Shown: positions 15,351 through 22,306 of the stretch, in pieces | How positions within the stretch are numbered: position 1 is the stretch's first letter | Layout of the letters: every line of letters starts with the position of its first letter | From: Streptomyces sp. MMG1533 | GTDB lineage: Bacteria; Actinomycetota; Actinomycetes; Streptomycetales; Streptomycetaceae | NCBI RefSeq assembly: GCF_001279775.1 | Contig: NZ_LGDG01000289.1 | Span: forward strand, 1 to 30,357 | Reading direction: 5' to 3' | DNA: 30,357 bases | Position numbers and translations under genes: made by a program | The notes under the pieces: model-generated | What the model was told of the DNA's origin: nothing | The model's database searches: none | What the model saw: the letters and a program-made list of their open reading frames with translations, nothing else

Positions 15351-15869
15351 TCAAGCGTGCCCAGGCGTGGCGACGCGGAGATCGAGGAGCTGTTGCGTGT
15401 GCCCGGGCACGTGGTTCTCGGCGAGGCCGTCGACGAGGCCCGCCAGCGGAATCGGCTGGTCCAGCACCAGCGCCCCGTTGGACAGGAGGAGGGACGGCAC
15501 CAGAACCGAGGCGGCCTCCTCGCTCAGCCGGTCGGCGATGTCGCACAGGACGGCCGCCTGACTTCGGACATGCGCCATCAAGTCCGCCCTGCCTGCGTGC
15601 TCGGCGATGATCCGGTCGAGATTCCAGGTGTCGAGGGAGATCCGGTTGTCGAAGGTGGGCCGTGAGCCGGCGACGACCCCAAGAGCGACCGCCGCGGTCG
15701 CCGCATCGACGCTGAGGAGATGGGCCAGTATCCGGTCGGCGTTCCATCCCCCGTCGTCCGCGTCGTCCGCGTCGTCCGCGTCGTCCCCGTCGTCCGCGTC
15801 GCCGAGGCCGGGGAGGGCCGCCGCGTCGAGCAGCCTGTCGTAGGCGCTGCGCAGTGCTGTCGTGTCCAT
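15351..15869 (-). CDS. DinB-like four-helix protein with Asp-rich insert
   Basis: The protein has 172 residues. The helix pattern and conserved histidines (WNADRILAHLLSVD and the C-terminal NHVPGHTQQLLDLR) fit the DinB/mycothiol-dependent maleylpyruvate isomerase-like fold, which binds a metal through His residues. An unusual run of about 18 acidic residues (GDADDGDDADD and onward, about 22-40) comes from a 9-bp tandem repeat. ATG at 15869 has AGGAAGG 7 bases upstream. It is the third gene of the SRPBCC-ArsR-DinB operon, 44 bp after arsR. The role is unproven; the family includes thiol-dependent detoxification enzymes. Confidence 0.78.
   Translation of the reverse strand: MDTTALRSAYDRLLDAAALPGLGDADDGDDADDADDADDGGWNADRILAHLLSVDAATAAVALGVVAGSRPTFDNRISLDTWNLDRIIAEHAGRADLMAHVRSQAAVLCDIADRLSEEAASVLVPSLLLSNGALVLDQPIPLAGLVDGLAENHVPGHTQQLLDLRVATPGHA
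15752..15796. repeat. 9-bp tandem repeat, five units
   Basis: Five successive copies of CGTCGTCCG (15752-15760, 15761-15769, 15770-15778, 15779-15787 with the last base changed, and 15788-15796) lie in the 5' part of the DinB-like gene and encode repeating Asp-Asp-Ala. Each unit is in frame, so slippage would lengthen or shorten the acidic stretch without frameshift. Confidence 0.9.
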
Positions 15870-15913
15870 TGCATACCCTTCCTTCTCTTGCCCTTCCCTT
15901 GCGTGTCTTTCCT

Positions 15914-16282
15914 TCAGTCGGGGCGTGCCTGGCGCGCGTCCCGCTCCGCGGCCTCGGCGACGCGTTTGATGTTCGCCAGCCGGCGGTCCCAGTCGGCCGC
16001 CAGCGAGGCCATCCACCGCGCCGTCGCGTCGAGCGCCGTGGGCCGTACCGCGTACCGCACCTCGCGTCCGACGCGGGTGCCGGAAACCAGCCCGGCGGCG
16101 TCCAGGACGGTGAGGTGCTTGACCACCGCCTGCCGCGAGACGGGAAGTCGTTCGGCGAGCGTCGTCGCGGTGGCCTGGCCCTGTGCGGCGAGCAGATCGA
16201 GCAGCCGGCGTCGCATCGGGTCGGCCAGGGCGCCGAGGACGCTGTCGACGTCCTCGGCGGCGCCGGCGTGTTCTTCCGTCAT
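15914..16282 (-). CDS. ArsR/SmtB-family HTH regulator
   Basis: This 122-residue winged-helix protein opens with VLGALADPMRRRLLDLL and has the recognition region TTLAERLPVSRQAVVKHLTVL (about 41-61), followed by a wing (GLVSGTRVGREVRYAV). No cysteine metal-binding ELCVCD-type motif is present, so it is not a classical metal sensor. It belongs to the ArsR group that co-occurs with SRPBCC (AHSA1) proteins. Its ATG overlaps the SRPBCC stop as ATGA, indicating coupled translation. The two TGCAAC-type palindromes upstream of the operon are its probable binding sites, so it should autorepress. Confidence 0.94.
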   Translation of the reverse strand: MTEEHAGAAEDVDSVLGALADPMRRRLLDLLAAQGQATATTLAERLPVSRQAVVKHLTVLDAAGLVSGTRVGREVRYAVRPTALDATARWMASLAADWDRRLANIKRVAEAAERDARQARPD

Positions 16283-16725
16283 GCGGAGGGCTGTTCGGCG
16301 CGCGTCTTGAGTGCGTCGAGCTCCAGCGGCCAGCCCTTGGTGTGGTCCTCCAGGTTCTGGCTGCGCAGCTTCTCGGATCCGGCCAGCGCCGCGAACCCGC
16401 TCTCGACGACGCGAAGCCGCGTGCCCTCGCCTTCCTGGGCCAACGTGAACTCCACGAGGGTGCTGTTGTCCTCGCGCAGTTCCTCTCCGGGGAACGCGCT
16501 GGTCCAGCGGTACGCCAGGTACGTCGGCGGCTCGACCTTCTCCACCCGCACCGGGAAGTCGCCGTGCTCGGCGTTCTTGGCCACCATCGACTCGCCTTCC
16601 CTGGCCACGGTGCCGGGCAGGCTCGCCTTGTCGGCCACCCAGAACCCGGGCTGGGCCACCAGTGACCACACCCGCTCCAGTGGTGCCGCGATCAGGGTTT
16701 CGCGTTCGATCCGGTCCTCGCTCAT
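16279..16725 (-). CDS. SRPBCC (AHSA1-like) domain protein
   Basis: This 148-residue single-domain protein of the START/SRPBCC fold starts with the usual IERETLIAAPLERVWSLVAQPGFW. It has a strand-rich middle (VRVEKVEPPTYLAYRWT) and ends in the amphipathic helix LEDHTKGWPLELDALKTRAE. ATG at 16725 has GGAG 7 bases upstream. It is the first gene of the SRPBCC-ArsR-DinB operon and overlaps arsR by 4 bp. Such proteins hold a hydrophobic ligand in the cavity; the ligand here is unknown. Confidence 0.93.
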   Translation of the reverse strand: MSEDRIERETLIAAPLERVWSLVAQPGFWVADKASLPGTVAREGESMVAKNAEHGDFPVRVEKVEPPTYLAYRWTSAFPGEELREDNSTLVEFTLAQEGEGTRLRVVESGFAALAGSEKLRSQNLEDHTKGWPLELDALKTRAEQPSA

Positions 16726-16764
16726 GAGCTGACTCCGTTCGTCGCCGCCATTGAACTGCCGATT

Positions 16765-16790
16765 GATGTGCAACTCCAGAGTTGCACATC
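16765..16790. promoter_or_regulatory. ArsR operator 1 (26-bp perfect palindrome)
   Basis: The arms GATGTGCAACTC (16765-16776) and GAGTTGCACATC (16779-16790) are perfectly complementary around a central CA. The core TGCAAC...GTTGCA matches the pattern recognised by SRPBCC-linked ArsR regulators. It lies about 40 bp upstream of the SRPBCC start and 33 bp, centre to centre, from operator 2. Confidence 0.85.
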
Positions 16791-16800
16791 CCCCCTCCTG

Positions 16801-16820
16801 GTGCAACCGAACGGTTGCAC
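16801..16820. promoter_or_regulatory. ArsR operator 2 (20-bp perfect palindrome)
   Basis: The arms GTGCAACCG (16801-16809) and CGGTTGCAC (16812-16820) flank AA. The site shares the GTGCAAC/GTTGCAC halves with operator 1 but differs in the centre. The 33-bp centre spacing, about three helical turns, puts both sites on the same DNA face, which would favour cooperative binding and control of both divergent units. Confidence 0.83.
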
Positions 16821-16901
16821 ATCGGTCTTCGTAGGCCGGTGCCATGGACGACGACCAGCGCATACTCGACCCGTGACTGCCTGCCTCACGTGACAAGGCG
16901 G

Positions 16902-16929
16902 TGGACAGAGATCGCGCGAGCGGCAGACT
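16902..16929 (+). promoter_or_regulatory. Possible promoter for a leaderless DinB transcript
   Basis: TGGACA (16902-16907), a 16-base spacer and CAGACT (16924-16929) stand 6 bases before the ATG at 16936, the same geometry as the SDR promoter at 14315-14343. No ribosome binding site precedes the ATG. The -10 is weak, so this is a moderate call. Confidence 0.45.
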
Positions 16930-16935
16930 GACCCC

Positions 16936-17529
16936 ATGACCGCATCGGATCCCAAAGCCGACCTTCACCGTTATCTGCAGTCCGCGCGCGATGCCCTGCT
17001 GTGGAAGCTCCAAGGGCTTTCGGAGTACGACATCCGCCGCCCGCTGACGCCGACCGGCACCAACCTCCTGGGCCTGGTGAAACACGTGGCCGGCATCGAA
17101 CTGGGCTACCTCGGCGACACCTTCGGACGGCCGTCGGGCGAGCCGCAGCCCTGGCTCGAAGACGGTGCCGAGACCAACGCGGACATGTGGGCCACCGCCG
17201 ACGAGTCACGCGAGTACATCGTGGAGCTCTACCGCCGGGCATGGGCGCACGCGGACGCGACGATCGACGCGCTGGCGCTGGACACGGTCGGCAAGGTGCC
17301 GTGGTGGCCGAGCGGCGGGGACGAGGTGACGTTGCACCATGCCGTGGTACGCGTGATCGCCGATACGCACCGGCACGCCGGACACGCCGACATTCTCCGG
17401 GAACTCGTCGACGGTGCCGTGGGGATGAACCAGGGCAACGACAGCATGCCGCCGGGCGACGCGGAGTGGTGGGAGAACCATCGAGGCCGGTTGGAGCGCG
17501 CGGCCCGGGAAGCCGACCGGGACGCGTAA
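16936..17529 (+). CDS. DinB-family protein (DUF664-like)
   Basis: This 197-residue protein of the DinB four-helix fold has the first metal-ligand histidine in LGLVKHVAGIELGYL (H50) and the second cluster in DTHRHAGHADILREL (about 143-157), the family hallmark. A Trp-rich loop (VPWWPSGGDE) lies between. It diverges from the SRPBCC-ArsR-DinB operon across the two ArsR operators, so it may belong to the same regulon. Actinobacterial relatives are metal-dependent, often thiol (mycothiol)-linked enzymes, but this one has no assigned reaction. It ends 246 bp before the convergent lipase gene. Confidence 0.92.
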   Translation: MTASDPKADLHRYLQSARDALLWKLQGLSEYDIRRPLTPTGTNLLGLVKHVAGIELGYLGDTFGRPSGEPQPWLEDGAETNADMWATADESREYIVELYRRAWAHADATIDALALDTVGKVPWWPSGGDEVTLHHAVVRVIADTHRHAGHADILRELVDGAVGMNQGNDSMPPGDAEWWENHRGRLERAAREADRDA

Positions 17530-17751
17530 CTTGCCGTCACCGGAGTCGACTTGGATGCCGCGCTCGGTGCCTCGACTCATCCCGGCCCCGGTCTGTCGGG
17601 GGTTCCGGACACCTGGTCGCCCGGCAACTGCTCGCCGTGCCGCACAGCTCCGTGGCCTGCTTGCCGCAGGGCGAACGGTCACGCGGCGATCCCTCGCCCG
17701 GGCACGGTTCGACCGGTCGGCGGCAAGGGCCCGGGGCTGCTCCAAGGGTCA

Positions 17752-17765
17752 CCCCGGAAACGGGG
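17752..17765 (-). terminator. Small hairpin just after the lipase gene
   Basis: CCCCG-GAAA-CGGGG (17752-17765) forms a 5-bp stem 10 bases past the lipase stop, inside the 246-bp convergent gap 17530-17775. It has no T-tract and is weak as a terminator. I see no gene or other clear signal in the rest of that gap. Confidence 0.3.
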
Positions 17766-17775
17766 CGTGCGGACG

Positions 17776-19275
17776 CTACTGTCCGGTGTAGGTGAACTCG
17801 TCGGCCGGGCTGGTGGGAGAGCTGGCCGTGCCGACCGTCACGGTGATGTTCACCGTCTGGTGGTCGTCGAGCTGACCGGGCGCGGTTGCGGTGATCTGGC
17901 CGCTGGAGACGAACTTGACCGAATCGGATGCCTTGTCCTTGAAGTGCACGGTGGCGCCATCGGCGAAGCCCGAGCCGCTGATGGTGACCGGGGTGCCGAC
18001 CTTTCCGCTGGTCGGGCTGACCGCACTGACCACCACAGGTGCCGGTCCGCCATAGGCGAACTGCCCCATCGCGACGGCCGGGGAGGTGCCGAGGGTGTTG
18101 GTGACGCGGACGTGGACGACGCCGGTTCCGCTGGGGACCTTGGCGGTGATCCGATTGCCGGAGGGGTCGATGTTGCGCGTGGTGCAGGCGAAGTCGCCGA
18201 AGTCGACCATGCTGTCCGGACCGAAACCGGTGCCGTTGATGGTCACCGTGGCGCCTGGTGCGCCGAAGGTGGGGGTCACGTCGGTCACCACCGGCCCGGA
18301 AGGAACGGCAGGTGCCCCCACCAGGTCCAGGTAGGTGGAGTTGGCGTGCTGGAAGGCGACCTGGCCGAGGAAGTCCTGGGTGGTCTTGTTGACCAGGTTC
18401 TTGGCAAGGCTCGTGTATCCGGTGTTCATCGGGCAGAGCGTGCCGGGCTGGACGTAGACGTTGCCCTTGGTGCGCTTGGAGATCGCCCCGATGAGCAGCT
18501 TCACTTCTTCGGTCGCCTGCGGTCCCGGGCTCGGGTACCAGCCGGCGGCGGTGTCGAGATCGGCCCACGCGTGCGGTACCAGGTCGTAGGCGTTGTTATG
18601 GCGCTCGTCGATGACCCACGGCACGGAGTCGAAGTAGTCGACGAAGCTCTGCACGCCGGCGGTGGGAGCGGCATAGGTGATCACGGCGAACTGCGGCTGT
18701 TTCGGCCAGGTCTGTGCCTGCAGGTACGGCGCGAGCATGGTGGCGATGCAACCGCCCAGGCTGTGACCGGTCAGATAGACGGTCGGCTGCGGCGAGGAGG
18801 GCGCCGACTTGAGCGCGGCGGCGAGCGCCTGAGCGAGCGTGACGTTCGGGGAGGGTGAGGCGATCGAGCGGGCGGTGACAACCCGTTTGAACGCATCCAT
18901 GGCCCCCTTGGAAACGGCGACGGGCGTCGGCGACCCGCTTTCGGGGAACGGGACGACTGTGCCGACGTCGAGGTCCTCGAGGATGTCGGTCAGATCGGCG
19001 TCCGTTCCGCGAGCGACCACGGCGAACTCGTTCGAGCCGTCGGTGCTCCGTGCGATGTAGGCCATATTGGCGTTGGCCTCGCTCAGGGCGAGCCACACCA
19101 GCTTCCACGCGCCCTGCGTCGCAAGGCTGGGATCGCTCAGTTGCGCGTCGATGCCGGTGATGATTCGTTCGGTCTGTTGCGCCGGGGTTTCCCCGGACGG
19201 ACGCGGGGTGGCCCCGGTTGCTGCAAGGGCAGCCAGGGTCATGGTCACCTGGGCGGGTGTCGGATCGGGTGCCAT
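17776..19275 (-). CDS. Class 3 lipase-like hydrolase with two IPT/TIG domains
   Basis: The protein has 499 residues. Its N-terminal Lipase_3 alpha/beta-hydrolase domain (about 40-260) has the nucleophile elbow GHSLGG with S172 and a probable acid D231 in NAYDLVPHA. A linker leads to two IPT/TIG immunoglobulin-like domains (about 327-411 and 414-497), each opening with the PVVTDVTPTFGAPGATVTINGTGF-type pattern. No signal peptide or membrane segment is visible, which is odd because IPT/TIG domains are common on exported proteins. ATG at 19275 is supported by AGGA 6 bases upstream. It stands alone on the minus strand. The lipid substrate is unknown. Confidence 0.9.
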   Translation of the reverse strand: MAPDPTPAQVTMTLAALAATGATPRPSGETPAQQTERIITGIDAQLSDPSLATQGAWKLVWLALSEANANMAYIARSTDGSNEFAVVARGTDADLTDILEDLDVGTVVPFPESGSPTPVAVSKGAMDAFKRVVTARSIASPSPNVTLAQALAAALKSAPSSPQPTVYLTGHSLGGCIATMLAPYLQAQTWPKQPQFAVITYAAPTAGVQSFVDYFDSVPWVIDERHNNAYDLVPHAWADLDTAAGWYPSPGPQATEEVKLLIGAISKRTKGNVYVQPGTLCPMNTGYTSLAKNLVNKTTQDFLGQVAFQHANSTYLDLVGAPAVPSGPVVTDVTPTFGAPGATVTINGTGFGPDSMVDFGDFACTTRNIDPSGNRITAKVPSGTGVVHVRVTNTLGTSPAVAMGQFAYGGPAPVVVSAVSPTSGKVGTPVTISGSGFADGATVHFKDKASDSVKFVSSGQITATAPGQLDDHQTVNITVTVGTASSPTSPADEFTYTGQ

Positions 19276-19518
19276 CGTCGTTCCTGCTCCTCGGATGTTC
19301 TGCCGGTGCGGAGGCGGGACGGCCTTTCGGCAGCATCAGGGCAGATCTGTGCGGAACCGGCCGTCAGAGCGGATCGCACACAATCAGACCTCCCCTCCGC
19401 GTTGTCCGGTGCTTTTCCTCCCTGCAGGTTGACCAGGTTCACCTCGATGGCCGTTCGCCATACGTGTGAGCGGTTCGCCGAGCCACGTGCGCGGCGCGGC
19501 CGCAAGATCGCCGCGGTT

Positions 19519-19562
19519 TCGACCTACTTCGACTTACTTCGACTTGGTCGACCTACTTCGAC
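19519..19562. repeat. Short direct repeats across the DUF4328 stop codon
   Basis: TCGACCTACTTCGAC occurs at 19519-19533 and again at 19548-19562, with a variant (TTCGACTTACTTCGAC) between them, giving a degenerate 10-bp tandem series. The right copy contains the TAG stop of the DUF4328 gene. It may be replication-slippage sequence. The rest of the 277-bp gap to the lipase start shows no gene. Confidence 0.75.
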
Positions 19563-20278
19563 GCGTGCTTCTGCACGTCCGTCCGGTACGGCCCCTCGGT
19601 CACCTTCAGCCGTTGCATGTTCGTCAACCGGACGGCGAAGTACACCGCGGCCGCCGCGGCGGCGACGTCCAGGACGTCGGCCGCCACGTACTGCATCACC
19701 GCGTCCCGGACTTCCGCGACGGCGTCGGCGTTGTCATAGCGCGACTCGGCGTACCGGCCGAACAGCGTGCTGGAAACGAACAGGCCCCACCACAGGTTCA
19801 CCGGCCAGATCGATGCCCGGTACGGCTCGCCGTCGGCCGGCAGTGGTGCAGCGGCCCCCCACATCTCTACGGCGACGCGGTACGGCATCCAGAAGTGCAC
19901 CAGCGGGATGAGCCAGCCCGCGACGGCCCAGCCGGGGCCTCTGCGGAAGCGGTCCGGCGCCAGCAGCCCGGTGTTGCGGCGCATCCGGAAGAACCAGACG
20001 ACGAAGAGGACCGCGCAGGGCAGATACAAGACGACCTGAACGTTCCCTGCCGTCTGATACAGCGAGTACGCGGCGTCCAGTTCCTGCTGTGGACCGGTGA
20101 CAAAACCCTGGTCCTCGTCGATCAGCGTGTAGATCCGGGCCCCGACGAACACGGCGAACAGATCACTGAGGGCGACCGCCGCGAGCAGCGCCGCCGCCAA
20201 GGCCAGAAGGCCGCGCGACGAGCGCGGAACCCCGCCGGGCAGCAAAGGACGCGGACGGAGATCACTGGATCCGAACAT
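19553..20278 (-). CDS. DUF4328 multi-pass membrane protein
   Basis: This 241-residue integral membrane protein has five to six helices: LLALAAALLAAVALSDLFAV, VVLYLPCAVLFVVWFF, the WAVAGWLIPLVHFWMPYRVAVEMW motif, VNLWWGLFVSSTLF and VLDVAAAAAAVYFAVRL. The hydrophilic loop FRMRRNTGLLAPDRFRRGPGW followed by GWLIPLVHFWMPY is the signature of DUF4328 proteins, common in Streptomyces and of unknown function. ATG at 20278 has no good ribosome binding site; an upstream ATG at about 20368 is in frame but unconvincing. It is on the same strand as the VOC gene, 160 bp downstream. Confidence 0.85.
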   Translation of the reverse strand: MFGSSDLRPRPLLPGGVPRSSRGLLALAAALLAAVALSDLFAVFVGARIYTLIDEDQGFVTGPQQELDAAYSLYQTAGNVQVVLYLPCAVLFVVWFFRMRRNTGLLAPDRFRRGPGWAVAGWLIPLVHFWMPYRVAVEMWGAAAPLPADGEPYRASIWPVNLWWGLFVSSTLFGRYAESRYDNADAVAEVRDAVMQYVAADVLDVAAAAAAVYFAVRLTNMQRLKVTEGPYRTDVQKHASK

Positions 20279-20438
20279 GACGGCGGCCCCCCACGGGCGA
20301 GAAGACTGAACGGCCCGCGGAAGAGCGTGCGCGGAGGCACGATACGCCCGGCATGTGATCTCGTCCATGACAATCCGCAGGCCGGAAGCGGTACGGGGAC
20401 GCGGCCGTCGGCCATCCGCCCGCCCGCGCGCTTCTGAA

Positions 20439-20819
20439 TCATGACCAGATGCGTGCTTCGTTCGCGAAGACATCCGGGTCGCTGTGCACCGGCACGACGC
20501 ACACCAGGTGACCACCGGGAGCCCGCAGCACCCGGCACTCCAGCCACTGCGACACCTGCGTCGCGCCGAGGTCCAGCAGACGTGCCGTCTCGGCCTCCAC
20601 GTCGTCCGTCTCGATGTCGACGTGGAAGCGCGGGGCGTCGTCGACCGCCTGAATCGCGGTGACCAGGCCGGGAATCGCCTCGTGCAGCACCGTGAACTGC
20701 TCCTCCGACGGCACCGGCCGGGCCGGTGCCCCGAGCGCCGCCGACCAGAAGGCCGCCGCCTGGGCGGCCTCCTCCTCGGGTGCGTCGATGAGGATCGCGT
20801 ACACCCGGCTCCTATGCAT
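20439..20819 (-). CDS. VOC-superfamily (glyoxalase-like) protein
   Basis: This 126-residue single VOC domain shows the usual beta-alpha-beta pattern: VYAILIDAPEEEAAQAAAFWSAALG at the start, PRFHVDIETDDVEAETARLLDLGATQV in the second half, and APGGHLVCVVPVHS at the end. ATG at 20819 overlaps the upstream DUF397 gene by 8 bp; a GTG at 20804 with AGGAG 4 bases upstream is an alternative. It is the last gene of the XRE-DUF397-DUF397-VOC series. VOC proteins bind a metal and act on or bind small molecules; nothing more specific can be said. Confidence 0.85.
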   Translation of the reverse strand: MHRSRVYAILIDAPEEEAAQAAAFWSAALGAPARPVPSEEQFTVLHEAIPGLVTAIQAVDDAPRFHVDIETDDVEAETARLLDLGATQVSQWLECRVLRAPGGHLVCVVPVHSDPDVFANEARIWS

Positions 20820-21063
20820 CCGGCCGGCTCTCCAGCCCCGCCACGAAGTGGTCGAACTCGCCCGCCTGTACGCCGAGTACGAATGCGTCCCACTTGCGGC
20901 GGTTGGTGGTGACCACGTTGTCCGGGTCGCTGGTCTCGCGGAGGTAGACGGGGGCGTCCCCGTCCTCACCCTCGCCGAAGGCGACCTCGATCCAGGGGCC
21001 GGGTCCGGTCGCGTCCGGCGGGGCGGCCCGGGTCCAGGTGAGGTCGGGGGGGATGTCGCTCAA
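20812..21063 (-). CDS. DUF397 domain protein (longer copy)
   Basis: This 83-residue product has the core of the family: a WIEVAFGEG segment, VYLRETSDPDNVVTTNRRKWDAFVLGVQAGEFDHF, and a C-terminal tail. DUF397 proteins are small acidic partners of XRE/DUF5753 regulators in streptomycetes (WhiJ and Scr1/Scr2-type loci). The start is TTG at 21063, sharing bases with the preceding stop (TTGA), with AAGGA 9 bases upstream. It is the third gene of a four-gene overlapping operon. Confidence 0.88.
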   Translation of the reverse strand: MSDIPPDLTWTRAAPPDATGPGPWIEVAFGEGEDGDAPVYLRETSDPDNVVTTNRRKWDAFVLGVQAGEFDHFVAGLESRPDA

Positions 21064-21245
21064 CGGTGGGTTTCCTTCTTCAGCGCGTCGAGGAGGGTGT
21101 CGAAGGCGGCGGGGTGGGCGTCGAGTATCGCCCCGCGGGAGTCGGCGCTTTCGGTGAGATGGATCGTTCCGGCGGATTCGGCGACGTGGACGCAGGAGTC
21201 GCCTTCGGAGCAGTACGAGGACTTCTGCCAGGCGTACGTGGTCAA
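21060..21245 (-). CDS. DUF397 domain protein (short copy)
   Basis: This 61-residue protein has the canonical DUF397 pattern: WQKSSYCSEGDSCVHVAE, the ADSRGAILDAHPAAFDTLLDAL half, and a basic tail. The start is TTG at 21245 with AGGAG 6 bases upstream, 8 bp after the XRE gene. It is the immediate partner of that regulator. In related pairs the DUF397 protein modulates the DNA-binding protein; here this is inferred from position. Confidence 0.92.
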   Translation of the reverse strand: MTTYAWQKSSYCSEGDSCVHVAESAGTIHLTESADSRGAILDAHPAAFDTLLDALKKETHR

Positions 21246-21253
21246 GAGGGCTC

Positions 21254-22138
21254 CTAGAGGTCGTTGATGACGGAGTTGATGAGGTCTCGGGTCTTCTCGG
21301 AGTCGAGGGCGACGGCGTCGAGTCGGTCGAAGAGCGTCCGGTACTTGCGCAGTTGTGCCTCGGCGTCGAGAAAGGTCAGGCCGTGGGACTGGTCCAGGTG
21401 GACGGTGTCGAGTTCGGGTACGGGACCGCGCGCGTAGTAGATGGACTGACCCGAGCCGGGGTAGGCGCCGACGTCGAAGGTGAGGGCCCGCAGGGTGATG
21501 TGGTCTCGCTCGCTCATGTCGAGCAGGTGCTTGAGCTGCTGCCGTGCCACCGCTGACCCGCCGACCTTCATCCGCAAGGCGGCTTCGTGGATGATCGCTT
21601 CATATGGGGTCGGGTCCTCGCGGTACAGCACGGTCTGGCGCTTGATGCGGAACGAGAGCCGATGCTCGATGTCGGGCGGGGACAGCTCGGTCACACCCTG
21701 CCGGAAGATCTCGCGGGCGTAGTCCACGGTTTGAAGCAGTCCGGGGACACGTGCCGTGATCGTGGTCCGCAGCGACTTGGCGTGGTGCTCCAGTTCGGCG
21801 AGATCGAGCAGAGGCCCGGGGAGGATCTCGCGGTACTCCTCCCACCAGCCGCGCTTGCGGTCACCGATCATTCCGGTGATTGCCTCGACCAGGGCCTGGT
21901 CCTGGCAGTCGTAGTGGCAGGCCAGCGTACGCACGCGCTCGGGGCTCACCCCCGCTCGCCCGGCCTCGATGTTACTGATCAGGGCCTGCTTGGAGCCCAG
22001 CAGTTGACCGGCCTCGGTGGCAGTCAGGCCTGCGCGCTCCCGAAGTTTGCGCAGCTCAGTGCCCAAGCGGAGTTGACGACCCGTCGGGTTGGTCCTCAAG
22101 GGCTGGTCCCCCTCCTTGCCGCGGCTCATCACCCACAT
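21254..22138 (-). CDS. XRE-family HTH regulator with DUF5753 (WhiJ-like)
   Basis: This 294-residue protein has an N-terminal Cro/C1-type helix-turn-helix (about 26-80: LGTELRKLRERAGLTATEAGQLLG, then KQALISNIEAGRAGV) and a DUF5753 domain (about 105-285) with the typical LEHHAKSLRTTITARVPGLLQTVDYAR and VYYARGP-like segments. Related proteins (WhiJ, Scr1) influence development and antibiotic production. ATG at 22138 is used; GTG 22132 and ATG 22129 are alternatives, and none has a strong ribosome binding site. A palindrome (CACCCA-CA-TGGGTG, 22130-22143) overlaps these starts and may allow self-repression. It diverges from the RsbW-like ATPase gene. Confidence 0.93.
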   Translation of the reverse strand: MWVMSRGKEGDQPLRTNPTGRQLRLGTELRKLRERAGLTATEAGQLLGSKQALISNIEAGRAGVSPERVRTLACHYDCQDQALVEAITGMIGDRKRGWWEEYREILPGPLLDLAELEHHAKSLRTTITARVPGLLQTVDYAREIFRQGVTELSPPDIEHRLSFRIKRQTVLYREDPTPYEAIIHEAALRMKVGGSAVARQQLKHLLDMSERDHITLRALTFDVGAYPGSGQSIYYARGPVPELDTVHLDQSHGLTFLDAEAQLRKYRTLFDRLDAVALDSEKTRDLINSVINDL

Positions 22139-22154
22139 GGGTGGATCGGAATGG

Positions 22155-22182
22155 ATTTTAGGGAATTCGAGTAATGCATTAC
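22155..22182. promoter_or_regulatory. Promoter and palindromic operator for the XRE operon
   Basis: GTAATGCATTAC (22171-22182) is a perfect 12-bp palindrome. On the minus strand it occupies the -35 region of a likely -10 box TAAAAT (22160-22155), placing transcription start about 10 bases before the XRE ATG. A regulator bound to the palindrome would block this promoter; the XRE protein itself is the likely binder (inferred). Confidence 0.55.
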
Positions 22183-22184
22183 CT

Positions 22185-22213
22185 GGGCGCCGCTAGCTTA
22201 TAACTCGGCGCCC
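22185..22213. promoter_or_regulatory. 8-bp inverted repeat in the divergent region
   Basis: GGGCGCCG (22185-22192) and CGGCGCCC (22206-22213) are perfect arms around a 13-base AT-rich centre that includes TATAAC, a possible -10 for the rightward RsbW-like gene. It may act as a DNA operator or as a hairpin. It lies next to the 12-bp palindrome at 22171-22182. Confidence 0.5.
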
Positions 22214-22306
22214 TCGCCCAGAAGCGCACCGCCCGACGGGGTGGCACCGCCACTTGGCATCCACTGTCCGCACATCCCCAACTCCCCTCAGTGATCGGAG
22301 ACTTCC

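Noticed and set aside
15752..15796. CRISPR-like repeat array
   Set aside because: The 9-bp units are contiguous, without spacers, and lie in a coding frame.
16844..16876. Ten-codon open frame (MDDDQRILDP) between the ArsR operators and the DinB gene
   Set aside because: No ribosome binding site, and it lies upstream of the apparent DinB promoter; too short to support.
19519..19562. Attachment-site or iteron array
   Set aside because: Only two full copies of a short repeat occur, with no integrase or replication gene nearby; slippage is simpler.
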